DNA of 56,131 bases from Megamonas hypermegale (GTDB lineage: Bacteria; Bacillota; Negativicutes; Selenomonadales; Selenomonadaceae): positions 589 through 56,719 of the forward strand of contig DCFC01000044.1 of the NCBI GenBank assembly GCA_002314325.1, given 5' to 3'. The translations under genes and the position numbers were made by a program. How positions within the stretch are numbered: position 1 is the stretch's first letter; the number at the start of each line of letters is the position of its first letter. A model generated the notes under the pieces. It searched no databases and was not told the origin of the DNA. It saw nothing but the letters and a program-made list of their open reading frames with translations. This document shows positions 26,139 through 34,736 of this stretch, piece by piece.

Positions 26139-27074
26139 TTATTGATTTTGCTGCTGTGTCGGCTGTTGAGCGGCTGCGTTTGCCGGCGGCTGAGCTGCTG
26201 GAGCATTCTGCTGAGCTGGTGTTGCATTCGGTGCCGTGAACGCTTTCGTTACGACAGCGCCGACATCGCCCATTTTGCCCTGCGCCTGTCCGTTAAAGGT
26301 GATATCAACGGCTCCGGCATTGCCGACCGTTACTTCAACCTGATTGTTGCCTTTCCAGTTCAACGTGGAACCGGCTTTAACCGTTTCGGACAGTACGGTA
26401 TTGCCGTCAACTTTTACTTCCGTCCAGCAATCCTGGCTGAATACGGCGCTTACTTCGCTGCCGCTAACCGGTGCAGGAGCTGGTGCCGGAGTAGCCGGCT
26501 GCTGCGGTGCTTGTTCCTGCTGCGTTTTCGGCTCGTTGTCGGCTGCCGGCTGGCTGTCGGAACCCTGACTGGACAGGAAGGCAATCGCACCGGCGATAAT
26601 TGCTATGATGATAACAGCAATTATAATGATATTTTTCTTGCTGCCGCCGGAATTTTTCGTTTCCAGATATTTTTTGCTGTCATTGAAATTATCAATATTC
26701 GGTACAGGTTTAGCAGCCGGTTTATTCGGTTTGGCGTTTTTTTCCGGCTGTTTATCCTCTTTTACTGTTTCCGTCTTGTCCGGTGCGGCAGGTTCAGGCG
26801 CAGGCGGCGCTGCTTGTGCTTTCGGTTCGGCGTCTGCTGAAACGGCCGGATTTTTTTCGGCTTTGTACTGCTCAATAAGCTTCTGTCCGTCCAGTCCTAA
26901 AAATTTGCCATAAGTTTTGATAAATCCTTTTAAGAAAACTTCTCCCGGAAGTTTGTCATAATTGCCGTCTTCGATGGCTTTGATGTAGAGTTTGCGGATA
27001 TTGGTACCCTTTTCAACATCATCCAGTGATAAATTTTTCTGTTCACGCGTTTGGCGTAATAAATCCCCTAACAT
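26139..27074 (-). CDS. rodZ: RodZ-like helix-turn-helix membrane protein
   Basis: 311 residues. An N-terminal XRE-like HTH (about 1-70, MLGDLLRQTREQKNLSLDDVEKGTNIRKLYIKAIEDG) faces the cytoplasm. A Pro/Ala/Lys-rich linker precedes a single membrane helix (about 145-168, IIIIAVIIIAIIAGAIAFL). Outside is a DUF4115-type domain (about 215-285, CWTEVKVDGNTVLSETV), then a Q/A/P-rich tail. RodZ links MreB to the elongation machinery. The ATG at 27074 follows AAGGAG by six nt; a start 18 nt upstream overlaps that site. In sister genomes RodZ is often beside pgsA/cinA, not nrdR. Confidence 0.87.
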   Translation of the reverse strand: MLGDLLRQTREQKNLSLDDVEKGTNIRKLYIKAIEDGNYDKLPGEVFLKGFIKTYGKFLGLDGQKLIEQYKAEKNPAVSADAEPKAQAAPPAPEPAAPDKTETVKEDKQPEKNAKPNKPAAKPVPNIDNFNDSKKYLETKNSGGSKKNIIIIAVIIIAIIAGAIAFLSSQGSDSQPAADNEPKTQQEQAPQQPATPAPAPAPVSGSEVSAVFSQDCWTEVKVDGNTVLSETVKAGSTLNWKGNNQVEVTVGNAGAVDITFNGQAQGKMGDVGAVVTKAFTAPNATPAQQNAPAAQPPANAAAQQPTQQQNQ

Positions 27075-27203
27075 TGCGTTCTCCTTCTTCATTTAATATG
27101 ACATATATTTCCGGTTTTGAGCCGGTGATTATAACAAGTGTCGGTCTGCGCTGTCAAAAAAGCGCAGGTAATAACTTTACAAACAATTATACAATAAGCC
27201 AGT

Positions 27204-27794
27204 TTATAAATAAAGCTCTTCTTTGCGAATATATTGCTGAACTTGTTCGGTGGTTATGTATTGAATGGAATAGCCTTTTTTTATGCGCTGGCGAATGTCG
27301 GTGGAAGAGATTTCCAGCTCCGGTGTTTCCAGTAACTGAATGTTATAATCACTGAATTCTTTTGCAATAATGCTTAAATCTAATTTATAACTAGGTCGTT
27401 TTGTCGCGATGAATTTGCAGATTTTCAGGAGTTCGTCTATTTTGTGCCAGGACGGCAGTTCATGAATGCAGTCGGCACCAATGATGAAGTAAAAATCCGT
27501 ATCATCGCCGTATATTTTTTTTAATGCTTTAATTGTGTCAATGGTGTAAGAAGGGCCTGTGCGGTCCATTTCGATAGATGATACTTCAAAATGCGGATTG
27601 GAACATGTAGCGAGCAGCGTCATGTTGAAACGATGTCTGGCGGAAGTCATCACATCGTGCTTGTGCGGCGGGTTCGCCGAGGGAATGAATAAAACCTTCT
27701 CCAGTTTGTATTCATCCCATACAGCTTCCGCTATCATTAAGTGCCCTACATGAATAGGGTCGAAAGTACCACCCATAATACCGATTTTTTTCAT
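27204..27794 (-). CDS. nadD: Nicotinate-nucleotide adenylyltransferase
   Basis: 196 residues. The nucleotidyltransferase signature GGTFDPIHVGHL at 9-20 and the C-terminal SSTDIRQRI motif are both present. It converts NaMN and ATP to NaAD in NAD synthesis. It lies downstream of proA and a 48-residue gene in the usual obgE-yhbY-proB-proA-nadD order. The usual following genes (yqeK, lytR, rsfS) are absent; a rodZ-like gene follows instead. Confidence 0.95.
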   Translation of the reverse strand: MKKIGIMGGTFDPIHVGHLMIAEAVWDEYKLEKVLFIPSANPPHKHDVMTSARHRFNMTLLATCSNPHFEVSSIEMDRTGPSYTIDTIKALKKIYGDDTDFYFIIGADCIHELPSWHKIDELLKICKFIATKRPSYKLDLSIIAKEFSDYNIQLLETPELEISSTDIRQRIKKGYSIQYITTEQVQQYIRKEELYL

Positions 27795-27809
27795 ATGTTG
27801 CTCCGTATA

Positions 27810-27956
27810 TTATAAGATAAAATATGCTAAAATCAATGAGATTATGACGGACACGACGACAATGAGCACGGCCGCGCGGGCGTAATCATTGATATCATGT
27901 CTGCCTTTCGGCGTGGCGTAGTAATTTTTAAGCAGTTTCAAAAGAGAGCGAAGCAT
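27810..27956 (-). CDS. Small single-span membrane protein (48 aa) coupled to proA
   Basis: A 48-residue reading frame, MLRSLLKLLKNYY then ATPKGRHDINDYAR and a hydrophobic C-terminus (about 28-48, ending AYFIL). Its ATG overlaps the proA stop (TGATG), the arrangement expected for translational coupling, and it ends 16 bp before nadD. The basic N-terminus and single C-terminal helix suggest an inner-membrane peptide with its N-terminus inside. I do not recognise the family. Coding is supported by position and by a full open frame filling the gap exactly, not by homology. Confidence 0.65.
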   Translation of the reverse strand: MLRSLLKLLKNYYATPKGRHDINDYARAAVLIVVVSVIISLILAYFIL

Positions 27957-29215
27957 CAGCGGATTTGACCTTCACCGTAGATTAAATATTTCATGGTCGT
28001 GAGGGCTTCCAGTCCCATCGGTCCTCTGGCGTGCAGTTTCTGCGTGCTGATACCGATTTCCGCGCCGAAGCCGAATTCATTGCCGTCGGTGAAGCGGGTC
28101 GAAGCGTTCACATATACGGCTGCGGCATCGACGTTTTGCTGGAATGACAGGGCATTCTGGTAGCTGTCCGTGATAATCGCTTCGGAATGGCCGCTGCCGA
28201 ATGTGTTGATATGGTCGATGGCTTCCGTAATGTCAGCGACGATTTTTACGGAAAGGATTAAATCGCCGTATTCCGTTGCCCAGTCCTCATCTGTCGCCTG
28301 TTTTAAATCAGGGCAGATTTGGCGGCATTTTTCGCAGCCGCGGATTTCCACTTTATGTTCTTTAAGGCTGTCGCACAGTTTCGGTAAAAACTCATCTGCG
28401 ATATCCTGATGGATTAATACGGTTTCGACTGAATTACATACGGCCGGACGGGTCGTTTTGGCGTTGATGATGATTTTAGTCGCCATGTTTGTATCGGCCT
28501 TATCGTCGATATAGATGTGGCAGATACCGACACCCGTTTCGATGACAGGAACGGAGCTGTTTTCCACGACGCGCTTGATAAGCCCTGCTCCGCCGCGCGG
28601 AATGATGACGTCGATGTATTTATTCAGGCGCATCATCACGTCGACGGCGCTGTGGTCAGTGATGCTTACAAACTGAATAGCGCCTTCCGGAATACCGGCG
28701 CTGTAGGCTGCGTCTGCCAGAATGGAAGAGAGTATTTTATTGGAAGTAATCGCTTCCGAGCCGCCGCGCAGGATGACAGCATTGCCCGATTTCAGGCAAA
28801 GACCGATAGCATCGGCCGTAACGTTCGGACGGGCTTCGTAGACAATGCCGATTAACCCCAGCGGAACGCGGATACAGCGGATATCCAGACCGTTCGGACG
28901 GCGGTGCGACATGATGCCGTTGCCTACAGGGTCGTTGAGAGCGGCAATCTGGCGCAGGCCGTCCGCCATCTGACCGATGCGTTCCGTTGTCAGTAGCAGT
29001 CTGTCCAGAACAGCCGCCGACAGACCTTTCTGACGGCCGTTTTCCATATCTATCGTATTGGCTTTTAAGATGGTAGGTGTTTTGGTTTCGAGAGCATGGG
29101 CCATAGCGTACAGTGCCTTGTTTTTTTCGGCTGAAGACAACAGCGCCAATTTTTTTGCGGCCTGTTTAGCTTTGGCAGCCTGTTCCACAATCGTAGTTTT
29201 AATATCCAAATCCAT
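27956..29215 (-). CDS. proA: Glutamate-5-semialdehyde dehydrogenase
   Basis: 419 residues. It reduces gamma-glutamyl phosphate to the semialdehyde, the second step of proline synthesis. The catalytic Cys is in TTRPAVCNSVETVLIH, and the NADP-binding segment IPLGLIGIVYEARPNVT is typical. I use the ATG at 29215 after AAGGTG; an ATG 15 nt upstream has no site. It follows proB by 23 bp. Confidence 0.96.
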   Translation of the reverse strand: MDLDIKTTIVEQAAKAKQAAKKLALLSSAEKNKALYAMAHALETKTPTILKANTIDMENGRQKGLSAAVLDRLLLTTERIGQMADGLRQIAALNDPVGNGIMSHRRPNGLDIRCIRVPLGLIGIVYEARPNVTADAIGLCLKSGNAVILRGGSEAITSNKILSSILADAAYSAGIPEGAIQFVSITDHSAVDVMMRLNKYIDVIIPRGGAGLIKRVVENSSVPVIETGVGICHIYIDDKADTNMATKIIINAKTTRPAVCNSVETVLIHQDIADEFLPKLCDSLKEHKVEIRGCEKCRQICPDLKQATDEDWATEYGDLILSVKIVADITEAIDHINTFGSGHSEAIITDSYQNALSFQQNVDAAAVYVNASTRFTDGNEFGFGAEIGISTQKLHARGPMGLEALTTMKYLIYGEGQIR

Positions 29216-29238
29216 GAAAATCACCTTCATTAATAAAA

Positions 29239-30372
29239 TTAAATCATGATAACCATATTATCACGGTGAACAACTTCTTTTGAAAGCGGGTAATCTATAT
29301 CTTTCAGCAGGGATTTAAATTCGTTCGTATGATGTCCTTGTATTTTTTGCAGTGCTTCGGTGTCGTAATTTACGCTGCCGCGGGCAATTTCACTGCCATC
29401 CTGCGTGATAATCCGCACGGTGTTGCCGACAGCAAAATTGCCGTTTACCGATTTTATACCGGCGGCAAGTAAACTGGAACCGGCAAGCACAGCCTGTTTA
29501 CAGCCTTCGTCGACGATGATGTCGCCGCATATCGGCTTGCCGAAAGCCAGCCATGATTTGCGCCGTTTCAGATGAATTTCCTTTGCCGGGAAAATCGTTC
29601 CCAATAATTCGCCGGCTAACAGGCGGCGCAGGATATTGCGCTCGGAGCCGGAAGCGATTACCATTGTCGTACCGGAATTAACGGCGATTTTTGCCGCCTT
29701 GATTTTCGTGCTCATACCGCCCGTGCCCATGGATGAGCCGGCACCGCCCGCCATTTTTTCGATTTCCGGCGTGATATGCGCCACTTCGTATAACAATCGT
29801 GCATTTTTGTCTTTGGCGGGATTGGCCGTGTACAGCCCGTCAATGTCGGAAAGAATGATGAGCGTATCGGCGTCGACAAGTGTCGCCACCGTGGCGGACA
29901 GGGTGTCATTGTCGCCGATTTTCAATTCGTCGACGGCTACAGCGTCATTTTCATTGATAATAGGTATAACACCCATCGCAAGAAGTGTCAACAGTGCGTT
30001 GCGGGAATTGATGAACTGGGAATACTGGCGGGAATTTTCCTTCGTCAAAAGAACCTGCGCCACCGTCTGTCCGTATTCGGCAAACAGTTTTTCGTAAAGG
30101 TGCATTAAAATTCCCTGTCCCACGGCGGCGAGAGCCTGTTTTTCCGGAATGGTTTTCGGCCGCTCAGTTTTCTTCATGCGTTCCAGCCCTGCTCCGACAG
30201 CGCCGGAGGATACGAGGATGATTTCCCGTCCCTGATTGGCAAGGTCGGATAATTCCCGCACGAGCAGTTCGATTTTTTCGATATTCAGTTTGCCTGTAGC
30301 ATAATTTAAAGTGCTGGTGCCGACTTTGACGATTATGCGTTTGGCCTGTTGCAATTGTTCACGGGAGGACAT
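29239..30372 (-). CDS. proB: Glutamate 5-kinase
   Basis: 377 residues: an amino-acid-kinase domain (about 10-260, beginning IIVKVGTSTL, with SSGAVGAG and GTGGMSTKIKAA) plus a C-terminal PUA domain (about 275-365), the long form of the enzyme. It phosphorylates glutamate for proline synthesis and is normally inhibited by proline. The gene lies between yhbY and proA in one leftward unit. Confidence 0.96.
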   Translation of the reverse strand: MSSREQLQQAKRIIVKVGTSTLNYATGKLNIEKIELLVRELSDLANQGREIILVSSGAVGAGLERMKKTERPKTIPEKQALAAVGQGILMHLYEKLFAEYGQTVAQVLLTKENSRQYSQFINSRNALLTLLAMGVIPIINENDAVAVDELKIGDNDTLSATVATLVDADTLIILSDIDGLYTANPAKDKNARLLYEVAHITPEIEKMAGGAGSSMGTGGMSTKIKAAKIAVNSGTTMVIASGSERNILRRLLAGELLGTIFPAKEIHLKRRKSWLAFGKPICGDIIVDEGCKQAVLAGSSLLAAGIKSVNGNFAVGNTVRIITQDGSEIARGSVNYDTEALQKIQGHHTNEFKSLLKDIDYPLSKEVVHRDNMVIMI

Positions 30373-30395
30373 ATTTATTCCTCATTTCTTTATTA

Positions 30396-30701
30396 TTATT
30401 TCGGAAACTCGATTTTCGGTTTTTTGAAGTTGCGGCGCCATAAAAGACCGTTGCGGCCGATAATCTGGACGATATCGCAGTTGGTGCGTTCCGCCAGCGT
30501 ATATACGGCCATCTCCACGTCTTCCGGGCAGTTTTGCAGTACGCGGACTTTAATCAGCTCGCGTTTTTCCACCGCTTCATCGGCGCTGTTTACGACCGCC
30601 GGAGTGATGCCGTCTTTACCGATAGGCACGACTGGTTCCATTGTCATGCCGAGAGAACGTAAATATCTTTTCTGTTTGCTTGTAAGAGAATTTTTAATCA
30701 A
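30396..30701 (-). CDS. yhbY: YhbY-family CRS1/CRM-domain RNA-binding protein
   Basis: 101 residues covering one CRM domain: LTSKQKRYLRSLG at the start and the GxxG-type loop with IVQIIGRNGLLWR at the end. Homologues associate with pre-50S ribosomes. The start is TTG, 8 nt after GGAGG. It lies between obgE and proB, a standard neighbourhood. An NP element (copy 9) sits between it and obgE. Confidence 0.92.
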   Translation of the reverse strand: MIKNSLTSKQKRYLRSLGMTMEPVVPIGKDGITPAVVNSADEAVEKRELIKVRVLQNCPEDVEMAVYTLAERTNCDIVQIIGRNGLLWRRNFKKPKIEFPK

Positions 30702-30739
30702 AAAATAACCTCCATATATATTTTTATTATTTTTTACTT

Positions 30740-30862
30740 AATGTGCTGATTGATTTCCTAAGGCAATATAATACTTTATATTTAGTAAGGTTAAGTGCCA
30801 ACAGGCAGCGGATATAAACTATTATACTGCTGGCTTAAAGTTTCGATATATTACCAGCACAA
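30740..30862 (+). repeat. NP element copy 9 (degenerate)
   Basis: A diverged copy. The arms at 30762-30782 and 30811-30831 disagree at several positions (the left has the ACTTTATA type, the right the TAAACTAT type), and the loop's ACATCGAAC is changed to ACAGGCAGC. The outer ends GTGCTG and CAGCAC still match. It may be an old insertion or a product of recombination between two arm types. Confidence 0.8.
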
Positions 30863-30876
30863 TGAATATCTAATTA

Positions 30877-32160
30877 TTAATTTTTATATTCAAATTCCAT
30901 TTCGCCGATGAATACGCTGTCGCCTTCCTTAATGCCTTTTTCGCGCAGTTTTTCATCAATGCCTTTAAGCCGCCAGATGTACTGGAAGCGGCGAATGGCT
31001 TCGTCGTTGGCGAAGTTCGTCATAGCGACAAGTTTTTCCAGCGATTTGCCGGAAACGACAAATCCTCTGCCGGACATGTCGCGTTTAATTGTGATATCGT
31101 CATCCGTATCTTCTTCTGCCTTGTAGATTTTTTCCGGATTTTCCTCTTCGGCTTCTTCCACGTAATCCTGAAGCATCTGGTAGACGCAGCGCATTAAATC
31201 GCCGAGCCCTTCTTTGGTGGCGGCGGAAACGGGATAAACTTCCAGCCCTTCTTTTTGCGCCATTTCCTCAATGCGTTTCAGATTTTCCTCCGACTGCGGC
31301 AAATCCATCTTGTTGGCGGCGATTACCTGGTGGCGTTTGGCAAGCTTAGCGCTGTAAAGCTCCAGCTCCTTGTTGATTTTGTAAAAATCCTCCACCGGGT
31401 CGCGTCCTTCGATGCCGGAAGCGTCGAGCACGTGAATGATGACTTTCGTCCGTTCGATATGGCGCAGGAAATCGTGGCCAAGGCCGACGCCTTCGGAAGC
31501 ACCTTCGATAAGTCCCGGGATGTCTGCCATCACGAAGTTTTGAGCATCGCCGAGACTTACGACGCCGAGCACTGGTGTTATCGTCGTGAAATGGTAGTCG
31601 GCGATTTCCGGACGGGCCGCCGAAACGCTGGCGATAATGCTGGATTTGCCGACGCTCGGGTAGCCGACAAGACCGACATCGGCGAGCAGTTTGAGTTCCA
31701 AAAGCAGAGTGCGGCCTTCGCCCGGTTCGCCGAGTTCGGCGAATGTCGGCGCACGGTTGGCGCTCGTGGCGAATTTGGCATTGCCGCGCCCGCCGCGTCC
31801 GCCTTTGGCTACGACAGCCTCATCTCCTTCGTGGACGAGGTCGGCGAGCACTTCACCCGTTTCGGCATCTTTAACGAGCGTTCCTGCCGGAACTTTTATG
31901 ATGCAGTGCGGCGCGTTTTTGCCGTACTGGTTTTTAATGTCGCCGTTGCCGCCGTTTTTGCCTATGAATTTGCGGTGATAGCGGAAATCGAGCAGTGTAT
32001 TCATATTGCGGTCGACTTTTAAAATAACGTCTGCGCCGCGACCGCCGTCGCCGCCGCTCGGGCCGCCTTTCGGCACGAATTTTTCACGGCGAAAGGCAGA
32101 TTTTCCATGTCCGCCGTCGCCGGCTTTTACGATAATTTTTGTTCTGTCAATAAATTGCAT
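30877..32160 (-). CDS. obgE: GTPase ObgE/CgtA
   Basis: 427 residues with three domains: the glycine-rich Obg fold (about 1-158), a GTPase domain (P-loop GYPSVGKSS at 166-174, DIPGLIEGASEG, NKMD) and the C-terminal OCT domain (about 350-425) typical of Firmicutes. It acts in late 50S assembly and stress response. It is the first gene of the leftward obgE-yhbY-proBA series here; rplU and rpmA, its usual upstream partners, are not adjacent because transcription diverges to a glycosyltransferase. Confidence 0.96.
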   Translation of the reverse strand: MQFIDRTKIIVKAGDGGHGKSAFRREKFVPKGGPSGGDGGRGADVILKVDRNMNTLLDFRYHRKFIGKNGGNGDIKNQYGKNAPHCIIKVPAGTLVKDAETGEVLADLVHEGDEAVVAKGGRGGRGNAKFATSANRAPTFAELGEPGEGRTLLLELKLLADVGLVGYPSVGKSSIIASVSAARPEIADYHFTTITPVLGVVSLGDAQNFVMADIPGLIEGASEGVGLGHDFLRHIERTKVIIHVLDASGIEGRDPVEDFYKINKELELYSAKLAKRHQVIAANKMDLPQSEENLKRIEEMAQKEGLEVYPVSAATKEGLGDLMRCVYQMLQDYVEEAEEENPEKIYKAEEDTDDDITIKRDMSGRGFVVSGKSLEKLVAMTNFANDEAIRRFQYIWRLKGIDEKLREKGIKEGDSVFIGEMEFEYKN

Positions 32161-32199
32161 TGCATTCCTACCTTATTATATAAAATAAAACTAAAAATA

Positions 32200-32330
32200 C
32201 CTATTGTGTTAGTTGATTTCTAAAAGCAGTATAATAGTTTATATTTAGTGAGGTTAAGTGACAACATCGAACGAATATAAACTATTATACTGCTGGCTTA
32301 AAGGTTCGATATTTTACTAGCACAACAAGT
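32200..32330 (+). repeat. NP element copy 10 with 8-bp target duplication
   Basis: 131 bp between direct repeats TAAAAATA (32192-32199 and 32331-32338). Outer ends TTGTGTTAGT and ACTAGCACAA. Inner arms 32225-32245 and 32274-32294 are perfect. The loop ATCGAAC can alternatively pair with GTTCGAT in the right flank. It lies in the divergent obgE / glycosyltransferase region. Confidence 0.92.
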
Positions 32331-32373
32331 TAAAAATATTCCATGGCACTAAACATACCAAAAAAACACGATT

Positions 32374-32405
32374 TTGTAAATAGTATAGCATTTTTGTAGT
32401 ATAAT
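32374..32405 (+). promoter_or_regulatory. Promoter-like -10 upstream of the TagA-type gene
   Basis: A consensus TATAAT at 32400-32405 with a TTGTAA at 32374-32379 (spacer 20, too long) or TAAATA at 32377-32382 (spacer 17, poor match). The rest of the gap 32331-32522 is AT-rich and shows no further structure I can support. Confidence 0.4.
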
Positions 32406-32522
32406 ATAAATAGGAAAGAAAATGCAAGTGTATTTCATTGCTGAACACAGTGCTTTATGATAGAATATATATCTATGAATTGTGAATTTAAATATGATTA
32501 GATATGAAAGGAAGAGTTCTTC

Positions 32523-33278
32523 TTGAATTTTCGTAAAGCTGATATTTTAGGCATTGAAGTCGCTTCGCTCACTATGCAGGAAGCGGTGGCTGAAGCGGAG
32601 AAATTTATGGACGGCACTGCGCCGCGCCTGATTGCTACGGCCAATGCCGAAATGATAATGCGTGCTACGCATGACGATGAATTGAAAAATATTTTGAATA
32701 CGGCCGACCTTGTCGTTCCGGACGGAGCGGGAACGGTCTGGGCATCAAACTATCTGGGCATTGAAATGCCGGAGCGCGTCGCCGGTTTTGATTTGGTGCA
32801 AAATCTGTTTGCCAATGCGCCGGCGAAAAAACGGCGTATATTTTTCTTCGGTTCTGCACCGGGAGTGGCGGAAAAAGCCAAAGCGAAAGCTGAAAAGGAT
32901 TTTCCGGGTATTCAGATTGTCGGCGTGCGCGACGGCTATTTCAAGCCGGAGGACGAACCGGCCATCATTGAACAGATAAAAAAGGCTCAGCCGGATTTAC
33001 TGTTGGCGGCGCTCGGCGTGCCGAAGCAGGAAAAATGGCTTAAAGCGCATATGGAGGAAATCGGCTGTCCGCTTTCCATCGGTGTCGGCGGTACATTTGA
33101 CGTTATGGCGGGAGTGATGAAAAGAGCGCCGCTGTGGATGCAGAAAGCAAAGCTGGAATGGCTGTTCCGCGGTATGCTCCAGCCGAAGCGCATCGGCAGA
33201 CTGATGGCGTTGCCGCGCTTCGTGTTTGCGGTGAAAGCGTATAAAAAAATGGTCAATAAAAAAGCCTTAAATGGGTAG
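32523..33278 (+). CDS. WecG/TagA/CpsF-family glycosyltransferase (GT26)
   Basis: 251 residues. Family landmarks: TANAEMIMRA near residue 40, VVPDGAGTVWAS (about 63), ERVAGFDL (about 82), then GVPKQEKWL and a GVGGTFDVMAG block (about 170-205). Members transfer ManNAc or similar sugars onto lipid-linked GlcNAc in teichoic acid, ECA or capsule synthesis. The start is TTG at 32523 after AAGGAAGAG. The donor and acceptor here are unknown; it is followed by phospholipid genes rather than a glycan cluster. Confidence 0.88.
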   Translation: MNFRKADILGIEVASLTMQEAVAEAEKFMDGTAPRLIATANAEMIMRATHDDELKNILNTADLVVPDGAGTVWASNYLGIEMPERVAGFDLVQNLFANAPAKKRRIFFFGSAPGVAEKAKAKAEKDFPGIQIVGVRDGYFKPEDEPAIIEQIKKAQPDLLLAALGVPKQEKWLKAHMEEIGCPLSIGVGGTFDVMAGVMKRAPLWMQKAKLEWLFRGMLQPKRIGRLMALPRFVFAVKAYKKMVNKKALNG

Positions 33279-33304
33279 ACAAACATTTAGGGCTAGAATA
33301 TAAT
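33276..33304 (+). promoter_or_regulatory. Probable psd-pssA promoter
   Basis: TAGACA (33276-33281), 17 bp, TATAAT (33299-33304), overlapping the stop codon of the glycosyltransferase. A hairpin GCCTTAAATG / CATTTAGGGC (33263-33292) spans the same bases, without a T-run, and could attenuate read-through. Confidence 0.55.
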
Positions 33305-33353
33305 TGGTGTAAAGGATTGTATTAAAAAAATAATATTTATAGGAGGGGTTGGA

Positions 33354-33992
33354 GTGTTGAGATTACCCATTGTTAAAGAAGGGTTCCCGTTTATCGGCAT
33401 AGGTTTAGTGGTTACCTTTCTGCTGGGTTATTTTGTGCATCCTGTAGCTGCTGTTTTTCCGGGCGTACTGACGGCGTTCTTCACGTATTTCTTCCGCAAT
33501 CCGCGCCGCAATATTCCGCAGGAAAAAAATATTCTCGTATCTCCTGCTGATGGGACTGTAATGGAAATCTCCGATGTGGAAAACGATGAATTTGTCAAAG
33601 CACCGGCTCGTAAAGTAGTGATATTCCTGTCGGTATTCAATGTGCATGTAAACCGCAGCCCGATAGCAGGTGAAATCAAATGTCAGCAGTACAGCTGCGG
33701 CAAATTTGACCCTGCGTATAAAAAAGATGTGGGCTTTGAAAATGAACGCCATATGATTGGCATTGAAAATGGTGATTTGCGTATTACGGTAACTCAGATT
33801 GCAGGTATTTTGGCACGCCGGATTGTTTCTTGGGTTACACTTAACGACGGTCTTACAAAAGGCGAACTGTACGGTATGATTAAATTCGGTTCATGTACGG
33901 AAGTTGTAGTGCCGAAAAATGTAGAACTGCTCGTTAAAAAAGGCGACAAAGTCGTCGGCGGAGAAACAATTATCGGGAGGATTAAAGATTAA
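33354..33992 (+). CDS. psd: Phosphatidylserine decarboxylase, short (archaeal-type) form
   Basis: 212 residues, the short Psd class. Self-cleavage to the pyruvoyl enzyme is expected between Gly179 and Ser180 (KFGSCTEV). N-terminal hydrophobic segments (about 10-48) place it at the membrane; SPADGTV and FLSVFNVHVNRSP are conserved. It makes phosphatidylethanolamine. The start is GTG after AGGAGG. Its stop overlaps the pssA start (TAATG), so the two consecutive enzymes are coupled. Confidence 0.95.
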   Translation: MLRLPIVKEGFPFIGIGLVVTFLLGYFVHPVAAVFPGVLTAFFTYFFRNPRRNIPQEKNILVSPADGTVMEISDVENDEFVKAPARKVVIFLSVFNVHVNRSPIAGEIKCQQYSCGKFDPAYKKDVGFENERHMIGIENGDLRITVTQIAGILARRIVSWVTLNDGLTKGELYGMIKFGSCTEVVVPKNVELLVKKGDKVVGGETIIGRIKD

Positions 33993-34708
33993 TGAATTAT
34001 AGAGTGATTATACCAAATATGTTCACTTCGGCAAATTTGGTATTTGGCATGTGTTCAATTATTTCGACATATTCGGGAAATATTTTCTGGGGAGCCGTTT
34101 TCATTCTGCTTGCGCTGCTGGCGGACGGCATGGATGGGCGAACGGCTCGCTTTTTCGGCGTGAGCAGTGAAATGGGCAAGGAAATGGATTCGCTTTGCGA
34201 CTGCGTTTCCTTCGGAGCGGCGCCGGGATTTTTAGCTTATGCGTTTGTTCTGCACAATTTCGGTCTTTTGGGCTGGATTTGTGTTATTATTTATGCCGTA
34301 TGCGGTATGTGGCGATTGGCACGCTTCAATGTAAATGCTTCTGTTATACACGGTTATTTCATGGGCGTGCCTATTCCGGCGGGCGGCTGTCTGATTGCCA
34401 CCTGGGTGCTTTTGTCCACGGCGATAAATATCACACCGCAGATGCAGCTGGAAACGCTCGGCTATGCTCTGCCCGTACTTATTTTAATAGACGGTTATCT
34501 GCTTGTCAGCACGTTTAAATATCCTGATTTCAAAGGTAAAGGCGAAAAAATCAGCAAAGTTGCTCTGATTATCGTGGCAATATTTGCCGTATGTGTATTG
34601 TATTTTGGTCGTGATGCTATCGGCTACGCAATTTTATTTGATATTTTCATTTCTTATGCGTTGCTGGGTATTTTGAATACTGTGTTTACTTTTTTCGGCC
34701 GTAATTGA
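33992..34708 (+). CDS. pssA: CDP-diacylglycerol-serine O-phosphatidyltransferase
   Basis: 238 residues, multi-pass membrane protein. The CDP-alcohol phosphotransferase signature DG-x2-(A)R-x8-G-x3-D-x3-D is seen as DGMDGRTARFFG, then GKEMDSLCD. It makes phosphatidylserine, the substrate of Psd encoded just upstream; the gene order is reversed relative to the pathway. Start overlaps the psd stop. Confidence 0.95.
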   Translation: MNYRVIIPNMFTSANLVFGMCSIISTYSGNIFWGAVFILLALLADGMDGRTARFFGVSSEMGKEMDSLCDCVSFGAAPGFLAYAFVLHNFGLLGWICVIIYAVCGMWRLARFNVNASVIHGYFMGVPIPAGGCLIATWVLLSTAINITPQMQLETLGYALPVLILIDGYLLVSTFKYPDFKGKGEKISKVALIIVAIFAVCVLYFGRDAIGYAILFDIFISYALLGILNTVFTFFGRN

Positions 34709-34736
34709 TAAAATAAAGAGCTAAAAGGGGATTTAT

